Shown in pieces: positions 8,555 to 19,599 of a stretch of DNA of 64,000 nt. A model generated the notes under the pieces. It did no database searches and had not been told where the DNA came from. It saw nothing but the letters and a program-made list of their open reading frames with translations. Numbering within the stretch: the first letter of the stretch is position 1; every line of letters starts with the position of its first letter. This DNA is from Nocardioides luteus (GTDB lineage: Bacteria; Actinomycetota; Actinomycetes; Propionibacteriales; Nocardioidaceae): the NCBI RefSeq assembly GCF_000960475.2, contig NZ_JZDQ02000027.1, positions 1 through 64,000 of the forward strand. The letters are read 5' to 3'. A program made the translations under genes and the position numbers.

Positions 8555-9001
8555 TCAGATGGGGTCGACGACTCCGGTCATGGTGAGGATCAGGCGCACG
8601 GCGCCGTAGGTGACGAAGAGCGCGAAGAGGCCGAGGACGACCTTGCTCTTCACGAGCTTGTCGAGGTCAGCAGGGCGTTTCCCGGCCAACCGGGAGCGGA
8701 CCGAGACCACGGCGAGGACGACGACGGCCAGGATGAGCACCGGGCCGAACCAGTTGCTCGCCAGGGACGAGCCGATGTCACCGTGCATCAGGTAGACCCA
8801 CGACCGGGTCAGGCCACAGCCGGGGCAGGGAAGCCCGGTGAGCGCACGGAACGGGCACAGCACCGGACCGTCCTCGATCCCGCCGGCCGGCAGGAGTGCC
8901 GCGATCACGACACCGCCGACGCCGATGGCGGCGGTGACCTCCGTGGAGCTCACCGCCGCAAGGCGTCCGTGCAGGTCACGCGAGGGGTTTGCCGTCGACA
9001 T
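8555..9001 (-). CDS. DUF2752 membrane protein
   Basis: 148 aa from the ATG at 9001; longer starts would run deep into the preceding gene. It has the DUF2752 signature CPFRALTGLPCPGCGLTRS (residues ~59-77), two CPxxxLTGxPCPGCG-like cysteine pairs, and about three membrane segments. No function is established for the family. It overlaps the TM2-domain gene by 26 bases and is probably co-transcribed with it; the two proteins often occur together in actinobacteria. Confidence 0.85.
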   Translation of the reverse strand: MSTANPSRDLHGRLAAVSSTEVTAAIGVGGVVIAALLPAGGIEDGPVLCPFRALTGLPCPGCGLTRSWVYLMHGDIGSSLASNWFGPVLILAVVVLAVVSVRSRLAGKRPADLDKLVKSKVVLGLFALFVTYGAVRLILTMTGVVDPI

Positions 9002-9398
9002 CCGGGAACTTTCTGATGGCGACGAGCACGATGTCGATGAGCGACCAGATCCCGAAGCCGCCACAGGTGACCAGCTTGAGGACACCGAGCCCGATCTGAC
9101 CGACGTAGAACCGGTCGACACCGAACCCACCCAGGAAGATCGAGAACAGCAGTGTGACCAGCCACTCCCGGCTCGAGAAGACGCCGGGGATCTGTTTCAC
9201 GGGAAACCATTGCTGGTCGGTGCCGAGGCTCGCCGGGGTGTCCGACTTGATCTGTCCCGCCGCAGCCATCTGCGCGAGCTGCTGGACCGGGTAGGGCCCG
9301 TGGACCTGGCCCATCACCGACAGGTAGAAAGGCCCGGCCGGCTCGCCATGGGCGGGTTGCCCTGGAGGCGGGCCGTAAGGGTTGGGAGACTGGGTCAT
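8976..9398 (-). CDS. GYF_2/TM2-domain membrane protein
   Basis: 140 aa. A Pro/Gly-rich start (residues 1-20) precedes a GYF_2-type domain (~22-75, FYLSVMGQVHGPYPVQQLAQM). A TM2 domain (~77-130) follows, with two membrane helices around FSIFLGGFGVDRFYVGQIGLG and FGIWSLIDIVLVA. The role is unknown; TM2 proteins are often partners of DUF2752. It is divergent from recF, whose start is 30 bases away. Its coding region contains a one-mismatch parS at 9194-9207. Confidence 0.85.
   Translation of the reverse strand: MTQSPNPYGPPPGQPAHGEPAGPFYLSVMGQVHGPYPVQQLAQMAAAGQIKSDTPASLGTDQQWFPVKQIPGVFSSREWLVTLLFSIFLGGFGVDRFYVGQIGLGVLKLVTCGGFGIWSLIDIVLVAIRKFPDVDGKPLA
9193..9208. promoter_or_regulatory. Candidate parS-like site inside a gene
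   Basis: GTTTCACGGGAAAC at 9194-9207 differs from the parS core at one of 14 positions and lies within the TM2-domain gene. Intragenic parS sites near oriC are known in bacteria. Binding here is only inferred, because the changed base is in the central CG step. Confidence 0.45.
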
Positions 9399-9427
9399 GC
9401 AGGCACCTTAACGAGAGAGGAAACACG

Positions 9428-10573
9428 ATGTACGTCTCACACCTCTCTCTGCACGACTTCCGCTCCTACCCGAACGTCGAGGTCCCGCTCGAAGCGGGCG
9501 TGACGGCCTTCGTCGGGCGCAACGGCCAGGGCAAGACCAATCTGGTCGAGGCCATCGACTATCTCTCCCGGCTCCAGTCCCACCGGGTCGCCACCGATGC
9601 CCCGCTGGTCCGGGCCGGCGCCGAGCAGGCGGTCGTGCGGGCCGCCGTCGTGCGTGACGGTCGCACCGCCACGCTCGAGGTCGAGATCAACGCCGGCCGC
9701 GCCAACAAGGCCCGGATCAACAAGAGCCCGCTCCCCCGCACCCGCGACCTGGTCGGCCTGGTCCGCACCGTCGTCTTCTCCCCCGAGGACCTGACCCTCG
9801 TCAAGGGGGACCCCTCCGACCGGCGGCGCTTCCTCGACGACCTGATGATCCTGCGTGCCCCGCGGCTGGCAGGCGTACGCAGCGACTACGACCGCGTCCT
9901 CAAGCAGCGCAACTCGCTGCTCAAGACCGCCGGGCTCGCGCGCGGCTCCGCGCGCGAGGGCGCGCTGGCCACCCTGGCCGTCTGGGACGACCACCTCGCC
10001 GGGATCGGCGCCGAGATCCTCTCCCAGCGGCTCTCCCTGGTCGAGGCCTTGAAGCCGTACGTCGGCAAGGCCTATGAGACGGTCGCCCGCGGCGCGAGCC
10101 GCGACGACGCCGAGATCACCTACAAACCGGTGGTCGAGCCCGTCGAGGCCACGGCGAGCGTGGACGACCTCCGGCAGGCCATCCTCGCCGAGCTCGCCAG
10201 GCGCCAGAAGGACGAGCTCGACCGCGGCATCAGCCTCGTCGGCCCCCACCGTGACGACCTGCTCCTGCACATCAGCGCCGGTGCCGAGCGGCTCCCGGTG
10301 AAGGGCTATGCCAGCCACGGCGAGTCCTGGTCGTTCGCGCTGGCGCTCCGGTTGGCGGCGTACGACCTGCTGCGGGCCGACGGCGACGACCCGATCCTGA
10401 TCCTCGACGACGTCTTCGCCGAGCTCGACAGCCAGCGTCGGGTCCAGCTGGCCGAGCTGGTCGCCGGTGCTGAGCAGGTGCTGGTCACCGCCGCGGTTCC
10501 CGAGGACGTACCGGCCGCTCTCGCCGGTGCCCGCTACCACGTCAAGGCCGGCGAGGTGACCCGCGGTGAGTGA
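9428..10573 (+). CDS. recF: DNA replication/repair protein RecF
   Basis: 381 aa, ATG preceded by GAGAGGAA. SMC-like ATPase that helps load RecA at gaps. Walker A is GRNGQGKTN (residues ~30-38). The ABC-type signature region lies near SHGESWSFALALRLAAYDLL, and Walker B is DDPILILDDVFAELD (~322-336). Residues ~235-242 (VVEPVEAT) are encoded by a copy of the 23-bp palindromic repeat (10130-10152, 21/23), an apparent in-frame insertion. The stop overlaps the dciA start by eight bases. Confidence 0.96.
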   Translation: MYVSHLSLHDFRSYPNVEVPLEAGVTAFVGRNGQGKTNLVEAIDYLSRLQSHRVATDAPLVRAGAEQAVVRAAVVRDGRTATLEVEINAGRANKARINKSPLPRTRDLVGLVRTVVFSPEDLTLVKGDPSDRRRFLDDLMILRAPRLAGVRSDYDRVLKQRNSLLKTAGLARGSAREGALATLAVWDDHLAGIGAEILSQRLSLVEALKPYVGKAYETVARGASRDDAEITYKPVVEPVEATASVDDLRQAILAELARRQKDELDRGISLVGPHRDDLLLHISAGAERLPVKGYASHGESWSFALALRLAAYDLLRADGDDPILILDDVFAELDSQRRVQLAELVAGAEQVLVTAAVPEDVPAALAGARYHVKAGEVTRGE

Positions 10574-11129
10574 GGAGCCGGAGGTCGAGCCTGTCGAGAC
10601 CACCGCGGAAGAAGAGGAACCCGAGAAGCGCCCCGACGGCCTCGACCTCGCCCGTTCCCTGACCCGCGCGACCGCGAAGATGCCCGCGCCGAAGGCGGGA
10701 CCGAGGAAGAAGCGGCGTACGCCGGACGGCGCCACGCGACGCGGCATGGTCTCCGGCGCCCGGCCCGACGACCGCGACCCCCAGCTCATCGACTCGGTGG
10801 TCAGCCGGATGGTCAACGACCACGGCTGGGACACCTCGTTGCGCGTTCACGGCGTGATGGCTCGCTGGCCCGACATCGTCGGCGAGGAGATCGCCGACCA
10901 CACCACCCCGGAGTCGTACGCCGACGGCAAGCTGTCGGTGCGTACCGACTCCACCGCCTGGGCCACCCAGCTCAAGCTGCTCGCGCCCACCCTGGTCAAG
11001 CGGCTCAACGAGGAGCTCGGCCACGGCACCGTCCTCGTCATCGAGGTGCTCGGCCCGCATCTGCCGTCGTGGAAGAAGGGTCCGCGAGGCGTACGCGACG
11101 GCCGCGGGCCCCGCGACACCTACGGCTGA
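10566..11129 (+). CDS. dciA: DciA-family protein (DUF721)
   Basis: 187 aa, GTG start inside the end of recF. The C-terminal ~95 residues are the DUF721/DciA domain (PQLIDSVVSRMVNDHGWDT, then VHGVMARWPDIVGEEIADHT, then LSVRTDSTAWATQLKLL). DciA is the ancestral loader of the replicative helicase DnaB in bacteria lacking DnaC; that role is taken from the family. The acidic and basic N-terminus is low complexity, and its VEPVETT stretch is encoded by a copy of the palindromic repeat (10581-10603, 22/23). Confidence 0.92.
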   Translation: MSEEPEVEPVETTAEEEEPEKRPDGLDLARSLTRATAKMPAPKAGPRKKRRTPDGATRRGMVSGARPDDRDPQLIDSVVSRMVNDHGWDTSLRVHGVMARWPDIVGEEIADHTTPESYADGKLSVRTDSTAWATQLKLLAPTLVKRLNEELGHGTVLVIEVLGPHLPSWKKGPRGVRDGRGPRDTYG

Positions 11130-11458
11130 GCCAGCGACCCGGAGCGAGTCATGAACACGTGTTCGAGGCTCGGCGCGTGAGCCGCGATCTGCCGCTCTGG
11201 GCGCCCCGAGAACGTATAGGGACTCACCGAGCCCCCTGCTGAGGGCGCAGAGACACCGTCAGGAGACGTACAGACGGCCATTTCGGTCACAGTTGCCCCT
11301 CAGGACAGGCCGCGTGCGTGGAATCCGGGGTTCCACGGGGTAACATAGAGGTTGGGTCGATCGTCCTAGGTTTTACTTCCCCGGCGCTGGTCGGCCCGTT
11401 GCATGCCCGACCGACACCACGTCCGAATCCGGACCGAAATGACAGGTGGATCGCACCG
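11130..11458 (+). promoter_or_regulatory. gyrB leader and promoter region
   Basis: The 329-bp gap between dciA and gyrB has no supported gene. It contains GGGGTAACATAGAGG near 11335-11350, a plausible -10 region (TAACAT), but I cannot fix a -35. An in-frame ATG at 11318 reads into gyrB, yet its 47 extra residues look non-conserved. Supercoiling-sensitive control of gyrB is typical but not visible. Confidence 0.4.
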
Positions 11459-13549
11459 GTGACCGCTGCCGACCAGACGACTCCCATGCCGGACGACCAG
11501 ACCGCAGACGGAGTCGCATACGACGCGTCTGCCATCCAGGTTCTCGAAGGACTCGAAGCGGTCCGCAAACGACCGGGTATGTACATCGGGTCCACGGGAG
11601 CCCGCGGCCTGCACCACCTGATCTGGGAGATCGTGGACAACGCGGTCGACGAGGCGCTCGCCGGCTACTGCGACACCATCAAGGTGACGCTGCGCGAGGA
11701 CGGCTGGGTGAGCGTCGCCGACAACGGCCGAGGCATCCCGACCGACACCGCGGCCGGCCAGGAGATCCCCGCCGCGACGCTGGCGCTGACCGTCCTGCAC
11801 GCCGGCGGAAAGTTCGGCGGTGGCGGCTACAAGGTCTCCGGTGGTCTCCACGGTGTCGGCTCCTCCGTGGTGAACGCGCTCTCGACCAACCTCCACATGG
11901 AGATCAAGAACCGGGGCCGCCTGTGGGAGCAGGAGTTCACCCGCGGCGTACCCGACTACGACCTGCGCGAGGTCCGCGAGCTCGAGGAGGGTGAGCGCAC
12001 CGGCACCACGATCTCGTGGAACGCCTCCCCGGAGATCTTCGAGTCGACCGACTACAACCTCGAGACGATCTCGAGCCACTTCCGCGAGACCGCGTTCCTC
12101 AACAAGGGGCTGCGGATCGAGCTGCGCGACGAGCGGCCGCAGGCCTCGGCGATCGCCGAGGCGGTCGAGGACGGCACCATCGAGTCCGACACCGACGGCG
12201 CCGACGAGCTGCACGGCTCCGGCAACGGCGAGCGGGTGCTCGAGCAGTCCTTCTACTACGAGCGCGGTCTGGCCGACTACGTCGACCACCTCAACAAGCG
12301 CAAGACCCCGGTCTCCAGCATCATCGCCTTCGAGGCCGAGACCGACGACAAGGCGCCCAACCCGATGAGCGTCGAGATCGCGATGCAGTGGCAGGCGTCC
12401 TCCTACAACGAGTCGGTCCACACCTTCGCCAACACGGTCAACACCCCCGGCGGCGGCACCCACGAAGAGGGTTTCCGCGCCGCCCTCACCACCCTGATCA
12501 ACCGCTGGGGCGAGGAGTGGGGCCTGATCAAGAAGAAGGAGGACCGGCTCACCGGTGACGACATCCGTGAGGGTCTCACCGCGATCATCTCGGTGAAGAT
12601 CGGCGAGCCGCAGTTCGAGGGCCAGACCAAGGACAAGCTCGGCAACACCGAGGTCAAGGGCTTCGTGCAGGGTGCGGTCAACGACCAGCTCGGTGCCTGG
12701 CTCGAGCAGAACCCGGCCGAGGGCAAGGAGGTCATCCGCAAGTCGATGGCCGCGGCCTCGGCGCGGATCGCGGCCCGCAAGGCCCGTGACCTGGCCCGCA
12801 ACCGCAAGGGCATCGGCGGTGGCGGTGGCCTGCCCGGCAAGCTCGCCGACTGCCAGTCGACCAACCCCGAAGAGTGCGAGATCTTCATCGTCGAGGGTGA
12901 CTCCGCGGGTGGTTCCGCCAAGTCCGGCCGCGACCCGCGGATCCAGGCGATCCTCCCGATCCGAGGCAAGATCCTCAACGTCGAGAAGGCCCGGATCGAC
13001 AAGGTGCTCGCCAACCAGGAGGTCCAGTCGATCATCTCCGCGCTGGGCACCGGCGTGCACGACGACTTCGACATCAACCGGCTGCGCTACCACAAGATCG
13101 TGATGATGGCCGACGCCGACGTCGACGGTCACCACATCAACACGCTGCTGCTGACGCTGCTGTTCCGGTTCATGAAGCCGCTGATCGAGCAGGGCTACGT
13201 CTACCTCGCCCAGCCGCCGCTCTACCGCCTGCGCTGGAACAAGCCCGCCGAGCACGAGTTCGTCTACTCCGACGCCGAGCGCGACGCCCTCATGCGCGAC
13301 GGCCTCGAGCAGGGCAAGAAGCTGCCCAAGGAGAACCCGGTCCAGCGCTACAAGGGTCTGGGCGAGATGAACGCCGACGAGCTGTGGGAGACCACGATGG
13401 ACCCGAGCCAGCGACTGCTGCTCCAGGTCACTCTCGAGGACGCCGCCCACGCCGACGAGATCTTCTCCATCCTCATGGGCGAGGACGTCGCCGAGCGACG
13501 CTCCTTCATCCAGCGCAACGCCAAGGACGTCCGATTCCTCGATATCTGA
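11459..13549 (+). CDS. gyrB: DNA gyrase subunit B
   Basis: 696 aa from GTG 11459, preceded by AGGTGG; alternatives are ATG 11318 and ATG 11486. It is the ATPase and TOPRIM subunit of gyrase, which introduces negative supercoils. The GHKL ATP site has EIVDNAVDEALAG and DNGRGIPTD. The transducer carries QTKDKLGN. The TOPRIM domain has EGDSAGGSAKSGRDP and DADVDGHHI, and the C-terminus ends QRNAKDVRFLDI. gyrA follows after 49 bases, likely in the same transcript. Confidence 0.97.
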   Translation: MTAADQTTPMPDDQTADGVAYDASAIQVLEGLEAVRKRPGMYIGSTGARGLHHLIWEIVDNAVDEALAGYCDTIKVTLREDGWVSVADNGRGIPTDTAAGQEIPAATLALTVLHAGGKFGGGGYKVSGGLHGVGSSVVNALSTNLHMEIKNRGRLWEQEFTRGVPDYDLREVRELEEGERTGTTISWNASPEIFESTDYNLETISSHFRETAFLNKGLRIELRDERPQASAIAEAVEDGTIESDTDGADELHGSGNGERVLEQSFYYERGLADYVDHLNKRKTPVSSIIAFEAETDDKAPNPMSVEIAMQWQASSYNESVHTFANTVNTPGGGTHEEGFRAALTTLINRWGEEWGLIKKKEDRLTGDDIREGLTAIISVKIGEPQFEGQTKDKLGNTEVKGFVQGAVNDQLGAWLEQNPAEGKEVIRKSMAAASARIAARKARDLARNRKGIGGGGGLPGKLADCQSTNPEECEIFIVEGDSAGGSAKSGRDPRIQAILPIRGKILNVEKARIDKVLANQEVQSIISALGTGVHDDFDINRLRYHKIVMMADADVDGHHINTLLLTLLFRFMKPLIEQGYVYLAQPPLYRLRWNKPAEHEFVYSDAERDALMRDGLEQGKKLPKENPVQRYKGLGEMNADELWETTMDPSQRLLLQVTLEDAAHADEIFSILMGEDVAERRSFIQRNAKDVRFLDI

Positions 13550-13598
13550 GTCTCGCCGAGGCCCTAGATACCGATAGACGCACGCAGAAAGTGAAATC

Positions 13599-16297
<2,699 letters not shown>

Positions 16298-16298
<1 letters not shown>

Positions 16299-16852
16299 TG
16301 ACGGACCGCACCGCCGACAGCACGACTGGGGGAGTCGCGATGACCGAGCGGAACGAGACCGCGCAGCCGGTGACCCAGCGGATCACGGACACGGTTGCCA
16401 ATGCGGCCAGGCGCACCACCTCGGCGGTGGCCTCGACCGCCCGCACCTCCGGCCCTGCCGGCGCGGAGCGGGACGCGGTCAGCGGGTCGGCTCGCCGGGC
16501 CCGGCTGAGCCTGAGCCGCATCGACCCGTGGTCGGTCATGAAGATGGCCTTCCTGCTCTCGATCGCACTCAGCGTCGTGGTGATCGTCGCCGTCTTCGTC
16601 ATCTGGTCGGTGCTCGGCGCCGCCGGTGTGTGGGACTCGATCAACCAGGCGGTTCAGGACGTCGTCGGTGACTCCAGCGCCGGCTGGAACGTGCAGGACT
16701 ACCTCGGTCTCGCCCGCGTCATGGGCTTCACCATGGTCGTCTCGGTGGTCAACATCGTCCTGATGACCGCCGTCGCCACCCTCGCCGCGTTCCTGTACAA
16801 CATGGCCGCCGCCCTGCTCGGCGGCGTCGAGGTCGAGCTCACCGAGAACTGA
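16298..16852 (+). CDS. DUF3566 transmembrane protein
   Basis: 184 aa. A Thr/Ala-rich cytoplasmic region (1-70) precedes the DUF3566 domain with two membrane helices (about 85-108 and 148-175), separated by an extracytoplasmic segment starting VWDSINQAV. The family sits directly after gyrA throughout actinobacteria and has no agreed function. It is translationally coupled to gyrA and followed by a long hairpin at 16870-16918. Confidence 0.88.
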
Positions 16853-16869
16853 GCCGCACCCGCTCCTGC

Positions 16870-16918
16870 AACCTGGGGAGGGCTGTCCGAACATGGTTCG
16901 GATGGCCCTCCCCAGGTT
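16870..16918. repeat. 49-bp hairpin element, copy 1
   Basis: AACCTGGGGAGGG pairs with CCCTCCCCAGGTT, and an inner TCCGAA pairs with TTCGGA. The same design recurs at 17916-17964, so the two copies bracket the AbiEi/DUF559-like gene. This copy can terminate the gyrA transcript, and its last base is the first base of the stop codon of the minus-strand gene. Confidence 0.8.
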
Positions 16919-17903
16919 CATCTGTCAGAGGCTTCGCAGGTGTCGCCGCATGGGCGCAGGTTTCCGGGCCATCCGTTCCTGGTGAGGATCCGGCCAACGC
17001 GTCTTGCCGTCTGACACGGGGTGTCGAAGACCTGGTGAAACCTCAGTCTTGCCGTGACGGACCCCAGCCGAGCCAGATCGTCCAGCTCGCGGTCGGTGTC
17101 GCGGGCCTCGTCGCGCCAGGAGTCGTGGCCGAGGGCACCGTCGAGCTCGACCACCAGCCCGTACGCCTCGTACTCGACGTCACGGAACTGGTTTCCCGTG
17201 GAACCGGTCCGTGGCGACTGACGTCTGCCCGCTGGTAGGCCGTGGGCTCGCTCGACCTTGGTCAGGTAGCCGTGCTCGAGCACCGAGTGTGTGCCTGATG
17301 CCAGATCGCCCACCAGACCTTGGATGAGCTTGCGGCGACGGAGGGAGTGCGCGCGCTCCAGGGCCGCCTGGAGGCTGGCCGCAGTGACGTACGACCTGCT
17401 CGCCACCTCCGCGACCCGCGCGAGCGCGTCGATCTCGGACCTCGCCTCGTGGCCATCGCCAGCGCGTTGTCCTCGACCCTGAGACGTGGCGGCGTGCCGC
17501 CGTACGCCTTGAGCGCCAGGCCCCGCATCCGGTGGACGACGACGCCGGGCTGGGGCATCACCTTGCGGGAGTGGTCGATGGCGACGTGGATAGGCCGGCC
17601 GTCGTCACGGCCCCTGGGCGCCTCGAGGCTCTCCCGGCAGAGCACGGCCGGGTCCGCGTAGAGCACCGCGGCCCAGGCGCGCTGCTCCCAGGTGAGCGGG
17701 CCGGTGTGGTCGATGTAGACGCGAGGGTGCACGCGACGGAGCTCGTTGCGGCGTACGGCCCGCTCGATGTCGATCCGGCTCAGGCCGCCTGCGGTGAGCT
17801 GGGCATAGGTCGCGACGCCGTTCTGCATCCGCCGCTGAGCATCCAGCATCCGCGCCGCATCCTCACGCGCGAAGATCGCCTGCAGGTCCTCCGAGTCGGA
17901 CAT
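16918..17903 (-). pseudogene. AbiEi-like/DUF559 protein gene, frameshifted
   Basis: Read as one gene of ~328 codons with a -1 break near 17448-17450. The N-terminal frame (17903 down to ~17450) gives a winged-helix AbiEi-type region (QNGVATYAQLTAGGLSR, RRVHPRVYIDH). The C-terminal frame gives a Vsr/DUF559-like nuclease fold (VELDGALGHDSWRDEARDTDRELDDLARLG, split here by its motif positions VELDG, D..RD and LARLG). Adding one base restores a continuous protein through the break. It could be a real mutation or a sequencing error in a GC-rich run. The family is usually called a type IV antitoxin-like or endonuclease-like protein. It is flanked by two hairpins. Confidence 0.75.
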
Positions 17904-17915
17904 GCTGGCACCCTA

Positions 17916-17964
17916 ACCCTGGGGAGGGTTGTCCGAACCCGGTTCGGACTGACCTCCCCAGGGT
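17916..17964. repeat. 49-bp hairpin element, copy 2
   Basis: ACCCTGGGGAGG (17916-17927) pairs with CCTCCCCAGGGT (17953-17964). The inner GTCCGAA pairs with TTCGGAC, with a GTT/TGA internal loop. It lies 13 bases upstream of the start of the AbiEi-like gene and could be its operator or a terminator facing the tRNA. Confidence 0.8.
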
Positions 17965-17982
17965 GGGCAGAGTGTCACCGTT

Positions 17983-18012
17983 TTGGTTCCGCGGGCGGCG
18001 GGCGGGTAATGT
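17983..18012 (+). promoter_or_regulatory. tRNA-Ile promoter
   Basis: TTGGTT (17983-17988) and TAATGT (18007-18012) are separated by 18 bases and followed by TTCCTCT. The tRNA-Leu gene has the same layout (TTGGGC, 18 bases, TAACGT, TTCCTCT), which supports the call. Confidence 0.7.
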
Positions 18013-18056
18013 TTCCTCTCGCCTGCTGGTGGGGCTTCCACCCCCGGCTGGCACCT

Positions 18057-18130
18057 GCGCTTATAGCTCAGACGGTTAGAGCACCACACTGATAATGTGG
18101 GGGTCGGAGGTTCAAGTCCTCCTAAGCGCA
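18057..18130 (+). tRNA. tRNA-Ile(GAT)
   Basis: 74 nt with acceptor GCGCTTA/TAAGCGC, D arm GCTC-GAGC, anticodon stem CCACA/TGTGG with loop CTGATAA (anticodon GAT at 18091-18093), T arm GGAGGTTCAAGTCCTCC and discriminator A; CCA is not encoded. Its 3' part from 18088 is the attachment site of the integrated element, and integration keeps the gene intact. Confidence 0.95.
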
Positions 18131-18135
18131 CAGCA
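18088..18135. repeat. attL: Left attachment site (48-bp direct repeat)
   Basis: Starts in the anticodon stem of tRNA-Ile, covers its 3' half and ends five bases beyond it (CAGCA). It is identical to 32811-32858. The crossover lies somewhere inside, probably near the anticodon loop as in other tRNA-targeting tyrosine integrases. Confidence 0.93.
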
Positions 18136-18171
18136 CACGCCCTGGACTCCGGTTCGGGGCGTTTCTGCATG

Positions 18172-19401
18172 TCAGGCACCCTTTTCGTCGTTCGTCTCAG
18201 AGGACGTGTCGGCCGCCTCTGCCGTGCCCGTATCGGCCTGATCAGCCTTCTTGGTACCCGAGAGGTACCCGACCTTCTTCGCGGCGTCCCAGAGGTTCTG
18301 GTCGATCAGGTGCCCGTAGAGGTCCATGGTCATGGTCGCGGAGGCGTGACCAAGGATGCGCTGCACCACCTTCGGGTCAGCGCCGGCACCCAGCCAGACC
18401 GAGGCACAGGTGTGCCGCAGGTCGTGGACCCGAAGCGTTGGATGGTCGATCTTCTTGACCGCCTTCGACCAGCCGATCGAGCGTTTCCAGTTGCGCTCGT
18501 GCAACGGTCCGCCCTGGGGAGCATCGAAGATCCAGTCGCCCGGTTTCTTCCCCTCACACCATCGATCGATGATCGGAACCAGCTCATCAACCAGCGGTGC
18601 CGTGCGTGCGCGGTGACCCTTCAGCGTCTCCACATACAGCTCGCCCGTGTCGCTGTTGGCCAGCACTGCGCGCTTCAGACGCAGACCGTTTCCTGGGACG
18701 GATACCCGATCGTGCACCTGCAGCCCGGCGATCTCGCCCCAGCGCATGCCACCGAGAGCAAGCACCTTGACCAGGTCGGCGTACTTGTTTCGGATCTGCT
18801 CGCCATTCGCGTCAAGGCCGGCGATCGGCACCCCGTCTTCATCGGTTGGGACCGCGCACTCTTCGGCCAGAAGGCCCACCTCAGCCACAGTCAGATGCTG
18901 ACCCTCACGCCTGGTACGCCCAGCCGTCGGGGCCTTGACCTGTCGGGCGACATTGGAGCTGACCCGCTGATCCTCCTTCGCGTAATCGAGAAGCGACCTG
19001 AAGGTGGCCAACTTCCGCGCTGCAGTGGTCGGCTTCAGCCCAGACGCGAGTAGGCCACCGAGCCAACGCGACACATCCGACGTGGTGATCGAACCCACCG
19101 GCACCTGGCCGAACCTCGGCCTGATGTCATTGCGCCAGTTTCGGGCATCCTCGCGCGCACTGCTCTGCTTCAGCCGGCCGAGCGATTCGAGCCAGTGCCC
19201 GGCAACATCGTCCAACGGAACCTGCCCACGCCGCGGATCGAACCACTCCCCGAGGCGCAACTTCCGGATCTGCTCGTTGTGCCAGTCCTTGGCGTCCGTC
19301 TTACGGTCGAACGTCATCGAGGCCACCTGGCGCCCCTGCCACTTGACCCGGGCGTTGTAGCTCTTCTTTCCCGATGCCGACGTACGCGTCTCCACACCCA
19401 T
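18172..19401 (-). CDS. int: Tyrosine site-specific integrase
   Basis: 409 aa. The N-terminal arm-binding domain (~10-60) is followed by a SAM-like core-binding domain (~62-150) and a catalytic domain. Catalytic residues are Arg220 (GGMRWGE), Lys261 (ETLKGHRAR), His326 and Arg329 (VHDLRHT), His352 (LGHAS) and Tyr362 (DLYGH). It inserts and excises the element at the tRNA-Ile repeat, 37 bases away. The gene overlaps xis by one base, so it is expressed with the replication operon. Its 3' end contains the left arm-type repeat (18253-18272). Confidence 0.95.
   Translation of the reverse strand: MGVETRTSASGKKSYNARVKWQGRQVASMTFDRKTDAKDWHNEQIRKLRLGEWFDPRRGQVPLDDVAGHWLESLGRLKQSSAREDARNWRNDIRPRFGQVPVGSITTSDVSRWLGGLLASGLKPTTAARKLATFRSLLDYAKEDQRVSSNVARQVKAPTAGRTRREGQHLTVAEVGLLAEECAVPTDEDGVPIAGLDANGEQIRNKYADLVKVLALGGMRWGEIAGLQVHDRVSVPGNGLRLKRAVLANSDTGELYVETLKGHRARTAPLVDELVPIIDRWCEGKKPGDWIFDAPQGGPLHERNWKRSIGWSKAVKKIDHPTLRVHDLRHTCASVWLGAGADPKVVQRILGHASATMTMDLYGHLIDQNLWDAAKKVGYLSGTKKADQADTGTAEAADTSSETNDEKGA
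18253..18272. repeat. Left arm-type repeat GGTACCCGA-GA-GGTACCCGA
   Basis: Two 9-bp words separated by GA, repeated exactly at 32698-32717. Each copy lies roughly 100 bases inside one end of the element (118 and 94 bases). The likely role is integrase arm-domain binding. The left copy is within the last codons of int. Confidence 0.65.
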
Positions 19402-19586
19402 TACGCCGCCACCTCACGCTGAGAGTCGATCCAGGCGTCGAGGTCCGACATATCCCAGACCAGTCGTCGCCCGATCTTGATTGCCGGAGCGAACCGGCCC
19501 TCCTGGCGAAGCCACCGCACGGTCAGAACGGTGACCCGGCAGTACTCCGCGACTTCCTCAATCGTCAGCAACTGGTTGCTGCTCAT
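19401..19586 (-). CDS. xis: Excisionase, MerR-type helix-turn-helix
   Basis: 61 aa starting MSSNQLLTIEEVAEY. The whole protein is a winged helix-turn-helix of the excisionase/AlpA class (VAEYCRVTVLTVRWLRQEGRF, here positions 12-32, then IKIGRRLVWDMSDLDAWI). It should bend DNA at the element ends to favour excision by Int. The stop overlaps the int start by one base, the usual AICE arrangement. The helix-turn-helix class also includes repressors, but the position decides. Confidence 0.9.
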   Translation of the reverse strand: MSSNQLLTIEEVAEYCRVTVLTVRWLRQEGRFAPAIKIGRRLVWDMSDLDAWIDSQREVAA

Positions 19587-19599
19587 CGTTTCGTCCCCT

